DNA of 64,000 bases from the NCBI GenBank assembly GCA_024529925.1, contig JAFEUB010001051.1:862501-926500 (forward strand), read 5' to 3'. A model generated the notes under the pieces. The model was not told the origin of the DNA. It did not search any database and was given only the letters and a program-made list of their open reading frames with translations. This DNA is from Ophthalmolycus amberensis. Lineage: Eukaryota; Chordata; Actinopteri; Perciformes; Zoarcidae. Below, piece by piece: positions 1-10,873 of the stretch (within the stretch, counting starts at the first letter, position 1; the number at the start of each line of letters is the position of its first letter). The translations under genes were made by a program, and so were the position numbers.

Positions 1-887
1 AATGTCCCAGACTTTCGGAAGCCCTTGGTGATGGTGGATTCTGTCACACTGTTCCGGGCTGTTAGGATCCACTGGCAGACTTGAGAAAAAGCTGATCTTC
101 TCATGCAGCGTGTCGACGTTGCTCATAGCTCTGAGTAGCATTTACGGCTAACTGCAGACTGCTACGAGCAACAAGTTATTGCCTCGTTGCTTTTAGATTC
201 TAATAAGACACGCTGCTTCGTTTCACTTCTTCTGTTTGGTAGCCTTGAGAGACCTTAGTCTGTAAGTATGTCTGCATGAAAAGATGTACGAAGATATATT
301 ACCGGTATATTCGCTAATGCTAATCGCGGATAGCATTTCCCCATTGGCCGTAATGTTAAAATTAGCTTAGAAGCTAGCAAGTCGGACATGTACGGTACCT
401 ACAGTTTCATGATGTGGTGTGTTCAATGACCCAAATGCAGACTCCGGACAGCAGTTATATTGCAAACCTCAAAAACACGCACACAAAAACACGCATTACG
501 CCGTCTCCTTAATATGATAATGTCCCAGACTTTCGGAAGCCCTTGGTGATGGTGGATTCTGTCACACTGTTCCGGGCTGTTAGGATCCACTGGCAGACTT
601 GAGAAAAAGCTGATCTTCTCATGCAGCGTGTCGACGTTGCTCATAGCTCTGAGTAGCATTTACGGCTAACTGGCTTGGCAACAACAGCTATTCAGAGCTA
701 TGAGCAACAACAGTTACCGGTATTGCCTCATTGCTTTTCGTTTGGTAGCCGTGAGAGACCTTAGTCTGTAATGCAAGTATGTCTGCATGAAAAGATGTAC
801 AAAGATATATTATATATTCGCTAATGCTAATCACGGTTAGCATTTCCCCATTGGCCGTAATGTTAAAATTAGCTTAGAAGCTAGCAA
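1..887. repeat. direct duplication, copies about 518 bp apart
   Basis: Positions 1-380 and 519-887 carry the same sequence with small indels; the first 150 bases of each copy are essentially identical. On the minus strand each copy holds the same open stretch beginning MLLRAMSNVDTLHEKIS and containing PEQCDRIHHHQGLPKVWD. Copy 1 is cut by the window start. I do not recognise the sequence; it could be a segmental duplication or part of a mobile element. Confidence 0.8.
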
Positions 888-1052
888 CATGTTATGATGT
901 TAATAGAAGAAGACAACTTTAGTACGGTACTGTTGAAAGCATCTTGCTGTTCAACAGGGACACCTGCGGCTTATAGACCAGTGCGGCTTATCTGTGTACA
1001 AATTCTTTATTCTGCTAAAAATCAGCTGGTGCGGCCTGTATACCGGTGCGCT
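888..1052. other. unassigned spacer left of BEL/Pao remnant
   Basis: Short AT-rich spacer between the duplicated unit and the retrotransposon remnant. I see no gene or clear LTR end here. Confidence 0.4.
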
Positions 1053-3240
1053 CTATAGTCCGGAAAGTACGGTAGTTACTCCTGCTCGTGTGACCTTGAT
1101 CGCGACCTTTCGCACCTTCCCGTCTTCGCTGGGGAAGGTCTGTGTTACCAGTCCAAGAGGCCATTCATTCCTTGGTACTTGGCGATCCTTGAGGAGAACA
1201 ACACTTCCTGGGTTGATGTTCGGATAAGTGGACTGCCACTTCTTGCGTGCCTGTAGTGTTGGGAGGAATTGCTTTCGCCATCTGTCCCAGAAGGTGTTAG
1301 ACAGGTGCTGGACCTGCCGCCACTGGTGCTTGTAGAGGTCTGAAACTCTAAACTCTCCAGTAGGAGCAGAAAGGACATTCACTTTTTGAGTGAGAAGAGC
1401 AGCTGGAGTGAGTATAAATGAGTCCTCAGAGTCAGTTGTCACAGGAACAAGAGGCCTGCCATTTATAATGGCTGTCACTTCTGCCATGAAAGTCACCAGC
1501 ACATGTGTAAGTTTGTCCTTCAGCTGAAGGAACATGGAGTCCAAGATTCTCCTTGCAAGACCAATCATTCTTTCCCATGTACTGCCAAAATGAGGCGTGC
1601 GGAGGGTTAAAGGTCCAAGAGCAACCTTGGCCTGACAGGTAAGACTTCACAGTTGTGTTGTCAATGTTTGAGGGTATCTTCAACTGCCTGCAGGCACCAA
1701 CAAAGTTGGTGCCACGGTCTGAGCGGATGTTTGACAGGACCGCGCACAGCAAGAAAGCGCCTTAGCGTGTTGATGAATGAATGAAGATAATGAACCTGGA
1801 TGTGTCAAGGGACTCTATGACTTCAATATGAACTGCTCATACACGTGAAGATTACAGCCCATCGTTTACTGTGTGAATGGCCTCTTGTTCTACGTGAAGA
1901 GACACTCCAAGGGCCGAACACATCAAGCCCGACATTCGTAAAAGGAGGTTCTGTCGAGAGTCCGCTGGAGGACTGGCCATCTTTTGAATTGTAAGTGGGG
2001 CTCTAAGCCTTCTGCAGGTTATACACTGGTGGATGATGTTGCTCACTTTTCTTTTGCCACCAACTATCCAAAAACCAGCTGTACGGACAGCCCCTTCTGT
2101 AAACAGACGGCCTTGGTGATAGATTTGTTCGTGGTGATGCTTGATGAGTAAGGTTGCAACCTGATGTTTGCCAGGAATAATCACTGGAGTCTTTTCACTC
2201 TGATCAAGGTTTGCATTGTGGAGGCGGCCTCCGACTCTCAGAAGGCAGTGTGCATCAATGAAAGGATCCAGATTTTTGAGAGGACTACTTTTAGGAATCT
2301 GCTCATGTTTTTGGATACATTTGATCTCTTGACTGTAGACTTCCTCCTGTACTGCTTGAATGATGATGTGCGACGCTTGATCAGACACCAGAGGGCGAAT
2401 GTCTGGGCCTGAACCCGGGTCTACAAGCTCGTAGGTGCTCTTTGAGGCACTTGTCTCTGGTGTGTACAGAAATTTGGGTCCAGTCAGCCAGTTTGTGTCG
2501 TTCAAACGGCCTGCAGCGACTAGGGTTGGGTATCGTTTGGGTTTTTTCCGATACCGGTGCTAAAATGATACTTTTAAAACGATACCGGTGCCTAAACGGT
2601 GCCTGAACCGATACTTTTTTCTTCAAATTGAACAATATATTAACTGTTTAAAGTATACTATAAATATAAATAAATACAAAACACTTGGCTTCAAACTATA
2701 GCTTCAAACTTTTTAACTATGAACAATATATTAACTGTTAACAGTTTACAGTATACTTAAATAAATACAAAACACACACACACTCTGTACACACACTACA
2801 GCTTCAAACTTCAGCAATTATGTTGCAGCAATATGAGCATATTTTCATTCTCTGGCAAAATACGACACGTCTCATGACTTATTTTATTTTACCAGTTGGT
2901 GGCGGTAATGCGCCAATTCGTCGTTTGCCAACCGCCACTACACCTCAAAGGAGGAGAAGAAGAAGCTTTCGCGTGCCTGTGTTGTTGTGCTTATGAGCGA
3001 CAGCGCGAAGTACCCCGTTGTAATAATACTATGAGTGAGGAGCGGAGGACCGAGTCCTGCTGCCAGGACGGAGTCATCAGAGTAGTGTAAAAAAAGTATT
3101 TCAATCGGCTCAAGCACCGAAAGGAGGCACCGAAATCTGCGTTACGTTTCGGTCCGGTAGGTACCGGACGTATCGGAACCGGTTCCATATTGGCACCGAG
3201 TTTCGGTACCCAACCCTAGCAGCGACAGAAGATTTGTAGA
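1053..3240 (-). mobile_element. decayed BEL/Pao LTR retrotransposon, pol 3' part, split by a hAT-type MITE
   Basis: Minus-strand fragments in pol order. Near 2490-2505 is the WLTGPKFL-type segment that precedes integrase in Pao elements. At 1950-2210 is an integrase zinc-binding region with the H..H..C..C pattern (HHEQIYHQGR ... CITCRRLR). At 1600-1752 is a damaged integrase core piece with SDRGTNFVGA. At 1053-1568 is the C-terminal DUF5641-like region (AEVTAIINGRPLVP ... GSVVLLKD). Frame breaks and stops separate the pieces and no LTR was found, so it is dead. Reading resumes for a few codons beyond the nested MITE, to about 3240. Confidence 0.85.
2521..3218. mobile_element. hAT-type MITE, 698 bp, with 8-bp target duplication
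   Basis: Terminal inverted repeats begin TAGGGTTGGGTATCG on the left and, read inward from the right, TAGGGTTGGGTACCG. The flanks GCAGCGAC at 2513-2520 and 3219-3226 form a perfect 8-bp target duplication, as made by hAT transposases. It has no transposase ORF, so it is non-autonomous. It lies inside the BEL/Pao pol remnant and is therefore younger. Confidence 0.9.
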
Positions 3241-3578
3241 GGCAATGATGTGGCATTGATTTGTAGACGAGCCGTGGACATTAGATAAGGACACTTGTAT
3301 TTACATATTAGAGAAAAACACTCCCACTACGTCTGTAGCGAGTGGAAGCAGATATCTGCTGTCGCACATCGACTCAACTCCAAAATACGGGTCTTAATAA
3401 AGTACTGCCATTCTCAAAGTAACCGTACATGAAATGGGGTATTGAACCGTTTTTTAACGGCAGGGTATTGCGACACTTCTTTAGTATCGGGATGACGTTT
3501 GACACTAGATCTCAGTAACATAATGATACCAGAGACATCAGTGTGACCTCACAGTTGTCTATAATGTTCTCCCTGCAG
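3241..3578. other. spacer before zinc-finger locus
   Basis: No gene seen. It ends in a pyrimidine-rich stretch and CCCTGCAG at 3571-3578, a good splice acceptor for the zinc-finger exon, so this is probably intron sequence of that locus. Confidence 0.45.
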
Positions 3579-3659
3579 ATGTTCAGCCGCTGTTGATGAT
3601 GGACGATATTCCCCCTGAGTGGAGCCCCAGCCTGGACCAGGAGGACCCAGAGCCCCTCC

Positions 3660-4206
3660 GCATAAAAGAGGAGCAGGAGGACCAAGAGCACCTCCGTATA
3701 AAAGAGGAGCAGGAGGACCAAGAGCCCCTCCGCATAAAGGAGGAGCAGGAGGACCAAGAGCCCCTCTGCATAAAGGAGGAGCAGGAGGACCAAGAGCCCC
3801 TCTGCATAAAGGAGGAGCAGGAGGACCAAGAGCCCCTCTGCATAAAGGAGGAGCAGGAGGACCAAGAGCCCCTCCGCATAAAGGAGGAGCAGGAGGACCA
3901 AGAGCCCCTCTGCATAAAGGAGGAGCAGGAGGACCAAGAGTCCCTCTGCATAAAGGAGGAGCAGGAGGACCAAGAGCCCCTCCGCATAAAGGAGGAGCAG
4001 GAGGACCAAGAGCCCCTCCGCATAAAGGAGGAGCAGGAGGACCAAGAGCCCCTCCGCATAAAGGAGGAGCAGGAGGACCAAGAGCCCCTCTGCATAAAAG
4101 GAGGAGCAGGAGGACCAAGAGTCCCTCTGCATAAAAGAGGAGCAGGAGGACCAAGAGGCCCTCTGCATAAAGAGGAACAGGAGGACCAAGAGCCCCTCCA
4201 CATAAA
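3660..4206 (+). repeat. 36-bp coding minisatellite, about 15 units
   Basis: Tandem units encode IKEEQEDQEPLR or IKEEQEDQEPLC with few substitutions. Units 13 and 14 are read in a shifted frame because an extra A near 4095 is offset by loss of an A near 4167. Because the unit is a multiple of three, several frames on both strands stay open here; those other frames are artefacts. Confidence 0.95.
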
Positions 4207-4759
4207 AGAGGAACCAGGAGGAACTCTGGACCAGTCTGGAGGCAGAGCACCTCAAAGGGCTGGAGGAGGCAGATGTCACCAGATTCCTATTCAATACTGT
4301 TCCTGTGAAGATTGAAGATGACGATGAGATACCTCAGTCTTCACAGCTTCATCATAGTCAAAAGGAGGATAACAGAGAGGCAGAGCCTCCAGCCAGCAGC
4401 TCAGCTACTGATGGAGAGGACTGTGGAGGATCAGGACCAGCCGGGAACCTCGATCCAGATCGTCTTGCACAACCGAATGCTAATGATGAAATGGTTTCTG
4501 ACTCCTCTGAGATGGAAGTCAGTTTTGATGATTGGCAAAAGCCATTTGTTAGATTCTGGATCTGAAACAGAGAACAGTGACAGTGATTGGAAGGAGACCA
4601 GGGCACCAGATTCTGCTACACATGCTCTGAAAGTTAAGGAAACTATTGTAAAGGATGTAGTCTGTAACACCGGCAAGAAATCCTTCAGCTTGTTCAAGTG
4701 TAGTAATAGATTTTTCTACAAGGGCTTTCATTCACAGAAAAGAGTCCAAACGGGAGGGA

Positions 4760-5755
4760 AACGATTTGGATGTGAAGTTTGTGGGAAAAGATTTACAGAG
4801 CAGGGAAGTCTGAAGAGACACATGAAAGTTCACACAGGAGAGAAACTATTTGGATGTGATGTTTGTGGGAAAAGATTTACAGAGCAGGGAAATCTGAAGA
4901 CACATGAGAGTTCACACAGGAGAGAAACTATTTGGATGTGATGTTTGTGGGAATAGATTTACAGAGTAGGGAAGTCTGAAGACACACATGAGAGGTCACA
5001 CAGGAGAGAAACCATTTGTATGTGATGTTTGTGGGAAAAGATTTACAGTGCAGGGAAGTCTGAAGAGACACACGAGCGTTCACACAGGAGAGAAACCATT
5101 TGGATGTGATGTTTGTGGGAAAAGATTTACACTACAAGCACATCGGAAGACACACATGAGAGTTCACACAGGTGAGAAACCATTTGGATGTGACGTTTGT
5201 GGGAAAAGATTTACAGAGCAGGGAAGTCTGAAGACACACATGAGAATTCACACAGGAGACAAACCATTTGGATGTGATGTTTGTGGGAATAGATTTACAG
5301 AGCAGGGAAGTCTGAAGACACACATGAGAATTCACACAGGAGACAAACCATTTGGATGTGATGTTTGTGGGAAAACATTTACAGTGCAGGGAAGTCTGAA
5401 GACACACATGAGAGTTCACACAGGAGAGAAACCATTTGGATGTGATGTTTGTGGGAATAGATTTACAGAGCAGGGAAGTCTGAAGACACACATGAGAATT
5501 CACACAGGAGAGAAACCATTTGGATGTGATGTTTGTGGGAATAGATTTACAGAGCAGGGAAGTCTGAAGACACACATGAGAATTCACACAGGAGACAAAC
5601 CATTTGGATGTGATGTTTGTGGGAAAACATTTACAGTGCAGGGAAGTCTGAAGACACACATGAGAGTTCACACAGGAGAGAAACCATTTGGATGTGATGT
5701 TTGTGGGAAAAGGTTTACAGAGCAGAGAGGTCTGAAGAAACACACAAGAATCCAC
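4760..5755 (+). repeat. tandem 84-bp zinc-finger units, near identical
   Basis: About 12 repeats of 28 codons. Helix residues (-1, 2, 3, 6) are almost always E-G-S-T or V-G-S-T. Finger types recur with period three (NRF, KTF, NRF then NRF, KTF), pointing to a recent 252-bp block duplication or gene conversion. Confidence 0.9.
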
Positions 5756-5764
5756 GCAGGATAA

Positions 5765-8100
5765 AAATGTATCTTTTCACTTTGTTGTGAAAGATGAATT
5801 ACATAAATGTGTTGTCTGGAACCACTGCAGTTTTCATTGTCTTATATTTTCGTCTTTGGTTGTAAATGAGAAGAAAGGGGAAGTGTTTTCCAAACATTAT
5901 ATATATCTTAATTACATTCAAATCAATGACAACACACAGTAGGTCTGTGATGGTGGAAACTAAAACAGGAACCAAAGACTTTGTTCATCAGGGGAAATAT
6001 GTGTATTTGAATTGCAACATTTAGTTTAATGTCTAATCAATACATATTCAAACTGATTGTATTTTAAAAGTGTAATAGGGGGAATAGGAGACCTGTATTA
6101 GGCCATGTCCATACCTACTCCAGTTTTCGTTTGAAAACACATGTTTTGCTACGTTTACACTGAGCGCCCACACTACGCCGGCATTTTAAGCACCGAAAAC
6201 GGAGGAGTTTGAAAACGCCGTGGTTGCTTATTCATTTGGACGGACGGAAACGGATACGTTTGGAAACGATGACGCCCATACCCACGTTCGCTACTTGATT
6301 GGTTCTTAACAGTCATGACGTGTCCTTCCCTGATTCGTCACACACCTATCACGTGACCGATTCCCGGAAGTCATAAACAACATTGATTACCGATCGACTA
6401 CCAGGTTAATTTAACATGCACAACTGATTACAGGCGTTACTGACTGTTGGGGTCTGACCATATGGCTTCAACATGTGCTGTGGCACAAAGAGAGTCAGGC
6501 CTTCCCTTTTGCAAGCAAAGGTTTCATCCTGATTGTGGTTTGATGAGCACCAAACCCCCTCTGAAGGAATTTCACATTAGGGTGTGAATTCCCCCCCCCC
6601 CCCCCCCAAAACTGGGCTCCTGAAGTCACCTGAATGCACCGCTGCAATCTCATTGGCCGAGAGCCAAGACAGCACCAGGACCCCTGTGGTTCAGCCACTG
6701 TTCTACAAAACTGCCTGCAGCCCCCACCTAAATGCTTTTTCCACCGATCCCCTCCGGGGTAGCAGGAGGCACATCAACGTTGTTCCTCCTTTTAACCAAA
6801 ATCCTAGGTTAACAGTTTATATTCGCTGGCCGAATTCACCAAACTGTCTATTTTATCTTTGTTCGCATCCACGAAGCGAACCCTTTGAATCCTGCAGAAG
6901 TGAAGAAGCAGACTTCTTCAGAACGAGAGACGGAGAGCTTCCACTCCCCCCTCTCCACCAAACGCCTCGTCTGCTCCGGCCATAAGGACGCGAAACTCCC
7001 TTATCCAGACGACAGCGACTCCTTCTCACCGAGAGAAACACGGCTTCCGACGCCGCTGCACGAGCCCACTGAAGCTCCGAAGAAACCCCCCCAGAAGACT
7101 CCCCTCAATCACCACGATTGAATCGTACCGTAAGGCAACAGAGAGTCTGGGCAGAGTTAGAGACAGTTCATTTGTGTTTATTTTATCTTGTTTACGTGCT
7201 TAAGGTACTGTTCATTTTTATAACGTGGTGTATGCTTAATAATCGCCGACACTAACGATCGCTGAGATCGTTGGGGTTGGGTAGAAGTAGCGTGTATTCC
7301 ATGCTACTGTGATCTGTGTTGAAACAGCCTAGTGAGATCGAAGCTGCGTCTCATCAGTTCAGGAGGTCAGAACCGCCGGCTGAGACAAAGAGTCGCTGTT
7401 CTTTCCCCTGGCTGAGAGAGCAATCTTCAGTACTCCTGCGCGGCGCAGAGGATCGTAATTGCTTGTTTTATTTCATTTCATTTTGTTCCTTTCCTTTTAC
7501 TCGCCACACACACACATATAGCTTTGAGCTAATCTAGCTACGTGCGGAACAGCTACCAGCACATGTAGACACCGGGTCTCCCGTTGGCTATCCGCCATTT
7601 TGGGTCTCACGCATGAGAGACGTCACCACGTCCCAGCTACGTCACACGTCACTGAGCTGTTCCCTCGCTCCCCCCCCCCCCTTTTCACTCACACACACAC
7701 ACACACACACTCCCCACCTCTTTTCAATAGTCTGTTGATTTTAGATAGCGTGCTCATGAATGTATAGTTGTTAGTTTAGATGTTAGTTGACTAGATCATT
7801 AGTATTAGAACTTAATAAACTGTTATATTTTAAAGAGCAGCTGTCTGTGATTACTTTGTGCATGCGTATTGTGATAACAACTGTATCCCCGGAAAAAATG
7901 GCAGCGCCTGTCGTATACGGTAGTCTAATGCACTTGCGCATATACCGGGGGTTATACGGGAGTTCCGGAAATGCATGTAAAGTGAGACACACGGCGATCC
8001 ATTAAAACCAGCTGAGCAAACTAAGAAGCCTCTATTGCATTCATGTACAGCTCCCTTCCTCAGAGATCCCACTGATGGAGGATATTAGTTAGATTAGCGT
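5765..8100. other. intergenic, repeat-like, no gene supported
   Basis: 6100-6400 resembles a short interspersed element (GC-rich stretch with repeated GGAAACG/CGAAAACGG words). 6592-6607 is a poly-C run, 7670-7681 another, and 7686-7710 a short CA repeat. The stretch 7560-7850, ending in AATAAA at about 7813 followed by a T/A-rich tail, looks like part of an LTR but has no matching partner. Open frames at 6584-7121 lack any family signature. Confidence 0.35.
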
Positions 8101-8102
8101 TT

Positions 8103-8273
8103 TATAGGGAGAGAGTTCTTCCACATCGCCAAGATCCGTTATCACATCATGATGACTTCCTATACGAGCGCTATCGATTCTGCCGACAAGGAATCATTTA
8201 TTTACAAGACCTTCTCGAGCCATACATTGAACACCACACGCCGTGTACATATTGTATTGACTCACCATTCTGA
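8103..8273 (+). pseudogene. PIF/Harbinger transposase N-terminal fragment
   Basis: One frame reads RERVLPHRQDPL, then DDFLYERYRFCRQGIIYLQD and LLEPYI before a TGA. The pattern F-RYRF-R-I--L---LEP is characteristic of HARBI1-type transposases just before the catalytic domain. The remainder, including the DDE residues, is missing, so this is a dead fragment. No other gene family I know fits as well. Confidence 0.7.
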
Positions 8274-8829
8274 ATAATGTTTGTGCTTAGTGTTTACTTG
8301 CTCCCATGTCCTCTTGATGGCTGCGTTGCATACATGGAGGTTAAAGCACTCATAATTATATGACAGTGTTATTAGTACACCAGCATATCATTATTGTAGA
8401 AAATGATTAAGGTGGACTCATGATAAGAATAGAGAGAATCACACTATTTATTTTCACTACTTCAATTGATTGAATTTCTGATTATGAATAAAATACACAT
8501 ACATACTGATCCGCCCATACACAGATTCACACACACATATTCAAACTGCTAGTTCTATATGGTAATCTACACATACATATGCATATATAGTAGGCTACAT
8601 GATACACGCATACAGTACATATATCATATTAATTCGTATCAGTTAGATACTCTTTGGGCTTGTTTTATCTACTTATTCTGAACGAGTTGAGATCATTATT
8701 TTCGCTATAAGATCTCATTGGATGATGCATTCCATGAAGCCTACTGCCAGCGGCACATTTAAAGACATATAATCTGATTGATTGGGGTGATGAGGCATTA
8801 AAATAAGCCGATACATTTTCCCAACACTT

Positions 8830-8995
8830 ACGCATTTAACTTGTCTGATATTTTGCCGTGTTTCTTGTCTAGCCCTCGCAGCGGTGGCGGTGTTAGATTT
8901 TGCCGCGATTATGGTATTGAATTCCTCATATGCGTTCATGATCATCTCCTGCTCGTCAGCGGAGTAAAAAGAGGCTCTTTGAGTTTATTTGCCAT
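8830..8995 (-). pseudogene. PIF/Harbinger Myb/SANT-like protein fragment
   Basis: The minus strand reads MANKLKEPLF, then in another frame SADEQEMIMNAYEEFNTIIA and AKSNTATAARARQETRQNI, like the Myb/SANT-like second protein of Harbinger elements. Two one-base shifts are needed, near 8963 and near 8843, so it is non-functional. It ends at a GTAAGT-like donor. It faces the transposase fragment at 8103-8273, as expected for the two genes of one Harbinger element. Confidence 0.6.
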
Positions 8996-8999
8996 TGTA

Positions 9000-9865
9000 C
9001 TGTTAGAAAATCATGGTTTCGGTGATTGACGCTTCCCCCTTTTGAAGTAGGACGGGCACGCGCAATTATCCTGAGTTGTAGGTTGAAAGAGACACGATTT
9101 TGGTTACTTTAAACGTATTTCTCCAAAATCATATGCTGGCCGTTCATATGTGGTCTATACGAAGACGTGATTTCAACGCATTCAATGTCTCATATAAAAC
9201 GTCGTAAATATGGAACTATAGACTGTGTGCTGTCAACAAGAAGCTCCCAGGACATCATAATGAGAGCAGAGCACATTATGTCTGTATGTGCACTAAAATA
9301 CAACTCAGTGTTTACTGCTGGAATACACATGCGCAAACAGTAGACGTGTGTTAGTTAATGTTGGAGACACTTTCTTTGTGGACTGTCCCAGTTGCCCAAC
9401 GTTATAAAATAGAGTATTTAGGACATTTCACATGTAAAATACCAAGCGGAGGCCCGTTGAATCCTCCAGTGGGTCGCTGGTTTGAAGGCCGGACTTCTCA
9501 GGAGCCCCCCCCCCCCTTTTACCACCCCCACCGACTCATTCCCAGAGCCACTGTTTTCAAAGGTCCAGTGACATCTGAGTTAGTAATTTGGCACACAGCT
9601 GCAGCAGCACACTGGGGTTTAAATGGGCCGCGCCGCTCTGGTGCTTTCAGCAGTAACTGGATTCGGGCCCTTTGCTTCAATCTCGATCCAACAAATCCTC
9701 AGCAACTCTTTTAGGAGTTCATGCTCCATCTGGATGTCACAACCTAAAGTGTCTTTTTATGCACATTTTCAATTGGTGTGCGGAGGGTGGTAACACCGGA
9801 TATTAAAAAAAAAATATATATATATTTAGCTTGGCTGAGGTGAAAAGTTGGTGCATCCATAAAAG
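9000..9865. other. intergenic spacer, no gene seen
   Basis: It contains a poly-C run at 9507-9516 and an A/TA-rich stretch near 9805-9825. The right part of the Harbinger remnant may extend to about 9350, but I could not find its inverted repeats. CATAAAAG at 9858-9865 is the left target duplication of the next element. Confidence 0.4.
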
Positions 9866-10865
9866 CACGTGTCAAAGTCAAGGCCCGCGGGCCGAATCCG
9901 GCCCGCCACGTCATTTTATGTGGCCCGCGAATCCGCCAGCAAAAAAAAAAAAAAAGATATATATATTTTTTTTTTGGATAAATAATTAAAAGTTAGACTT
10001 GAAAATAAAAGTATCCCCATGGTCGAAATTATGAGATAGAAAGTTGAAATTATGAGATAGCATGTTGTCTGTGTACCGACACCGATATCACAACAGGTGG
10101 ACAGGAGAGGCAACAGCCCGTAAAGCGGTTTTCCAACAATTGAAAAAGATCGACAAATAATCCCAAAATGTCCACGAAGAGAAAAATTGATGCAAAGGGA
10201 AGAAAATGTAATGAAAGATGGGAAAGCGAATACATGTTTGTGCTTCAAGGAGAAAAACGGGTCTGTCTTCTGTGTTATGAGGCAGTGTCGGTGATGAAGG
10301 ATGCAATTTACGTCGGCAGACCGAGTTCATGAACTAGCAGCAATCTAACAACACAGCTAGACCAGCAGGTACTCGTCTTCTTCATTATCTGTTGATGAAA
10401 GCACAGACAACACGGATACAGCGCATCTATCCATGTTTATCAGACCTGACTCTCAGTGAGGAGCTCTTGGATGTAGCTGCCATGCACAGAACGACAGGGA
10501 GGAACATTAGTGATGCAGAGAGGTGACAAAAATAGCTTTGAACAAAGTTAATGTAATAACTTGTTTGATATTTGTCTTTGTTATTTTCTTTAATAGTTTG
10601 ATCTTTGATAGAGTAATGTGGGTTTCTTAACCCTCAATTAAAATGATTTATGTTATAATAACAAATGTGTTTAAATATCATTTTTCATTTATATAACTGC
10701 ATGTACAATATTTGTACACTTGAATAAACAATAATCAAATGCAGAGAGTTATTTAACAATATGTTAGGGAGAAGTTAGTTATACAGTCTTACAGTTACAA
10801 CCGGCCCTTTGAGGGCGACCGTGATGCTGATGTGGCCCAGAGTGAAAATGAGTTTGACACCCCTG
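9866..10865 (+). mobile_element. hAT element copy A, internally deleted, BED-finger ORF remnant
   Basis: It starts CACGTGTCAAAGTCA and ends, read inward, CAGGGGTGTCAAACTCA. The flanks CATAAAAG (9858-9865 and 10866-10873) are a perfect 8-bp target duplication. From ATG 10168-10170 it reads MSTKRKIDAKGRKCNERWES and VCLLCYEAVSVMK, the BED zinc finger of hAT-Charlie transposases (the group that also gave GTF2IRD2 and ZBED genes). The reading then stops at a deletion that removes about 195 bp present in copy B. Non-autonomous. Confidence 0.9.
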
Positions 10866-10873
10866 CATAAAAG

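Larger units (their letters stand above)
3579..5764 (+). pseudogene. C2H2 zinc-finger gene, last large exon, frame broken
   Basis: This belongs to the expanded teleost family with an acidic N-terminal exon (DVQPLL...PPEWSPSLDQEDPEPL) and a C-terminal finger array. Such proteins are presumed DNA-binding nuclear factors. The exon starts at 3579 after CCCTGCAG in phase 1 and ends at TAA 5762-5764. The order is acidic 12-residue repeats (3660-4206), a Ser/Asp-rich linker (4290-4560), then about 12 fingers (4760-5755) with the FGCDVCGKRFTEQGSLKTH pattern and TGEKP linkers. Breaks: a locally compensated shift near 4095-4165, a +1 near 4212, a +1 near 4548, a 2-bp loss near 4900, and an in-frame TAG at 4967-4969. 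The last 258 codons (4988-5764, nine fingers) are intact. Most likely a pseudogene; indels in repetitive sequence could partly be assembly error. No first exon was found. Confidence 0.88.

Noticed and set aside
1053..2505. Endogenous retrovirus with envelope gene
   Set aside because: The integrase and DUF5641-like regions are of the BEL/Pao retrotransposon type, and no envelope-like frame is present.
3660..4206. CRISPR-like regular repeat array
   Set aside because: The 36-bp units are directly adjacent with no unique spacers, and they encode protein in a eukaryotic zinc-finger exon.
3512..4294. Long minus-strand frames of Leu- or Cys/Gly/Ala/Pro-rich repeats
   Set aside because: They are antisense readings of the 36-bp coding minisatellite; a unit divisible by three keeps several frames open.
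5132..5755. Minus-strand 207-codon frame opposite the zinc fingers
   Set aside because: Shadow of the tandem finger array; no independent signature.
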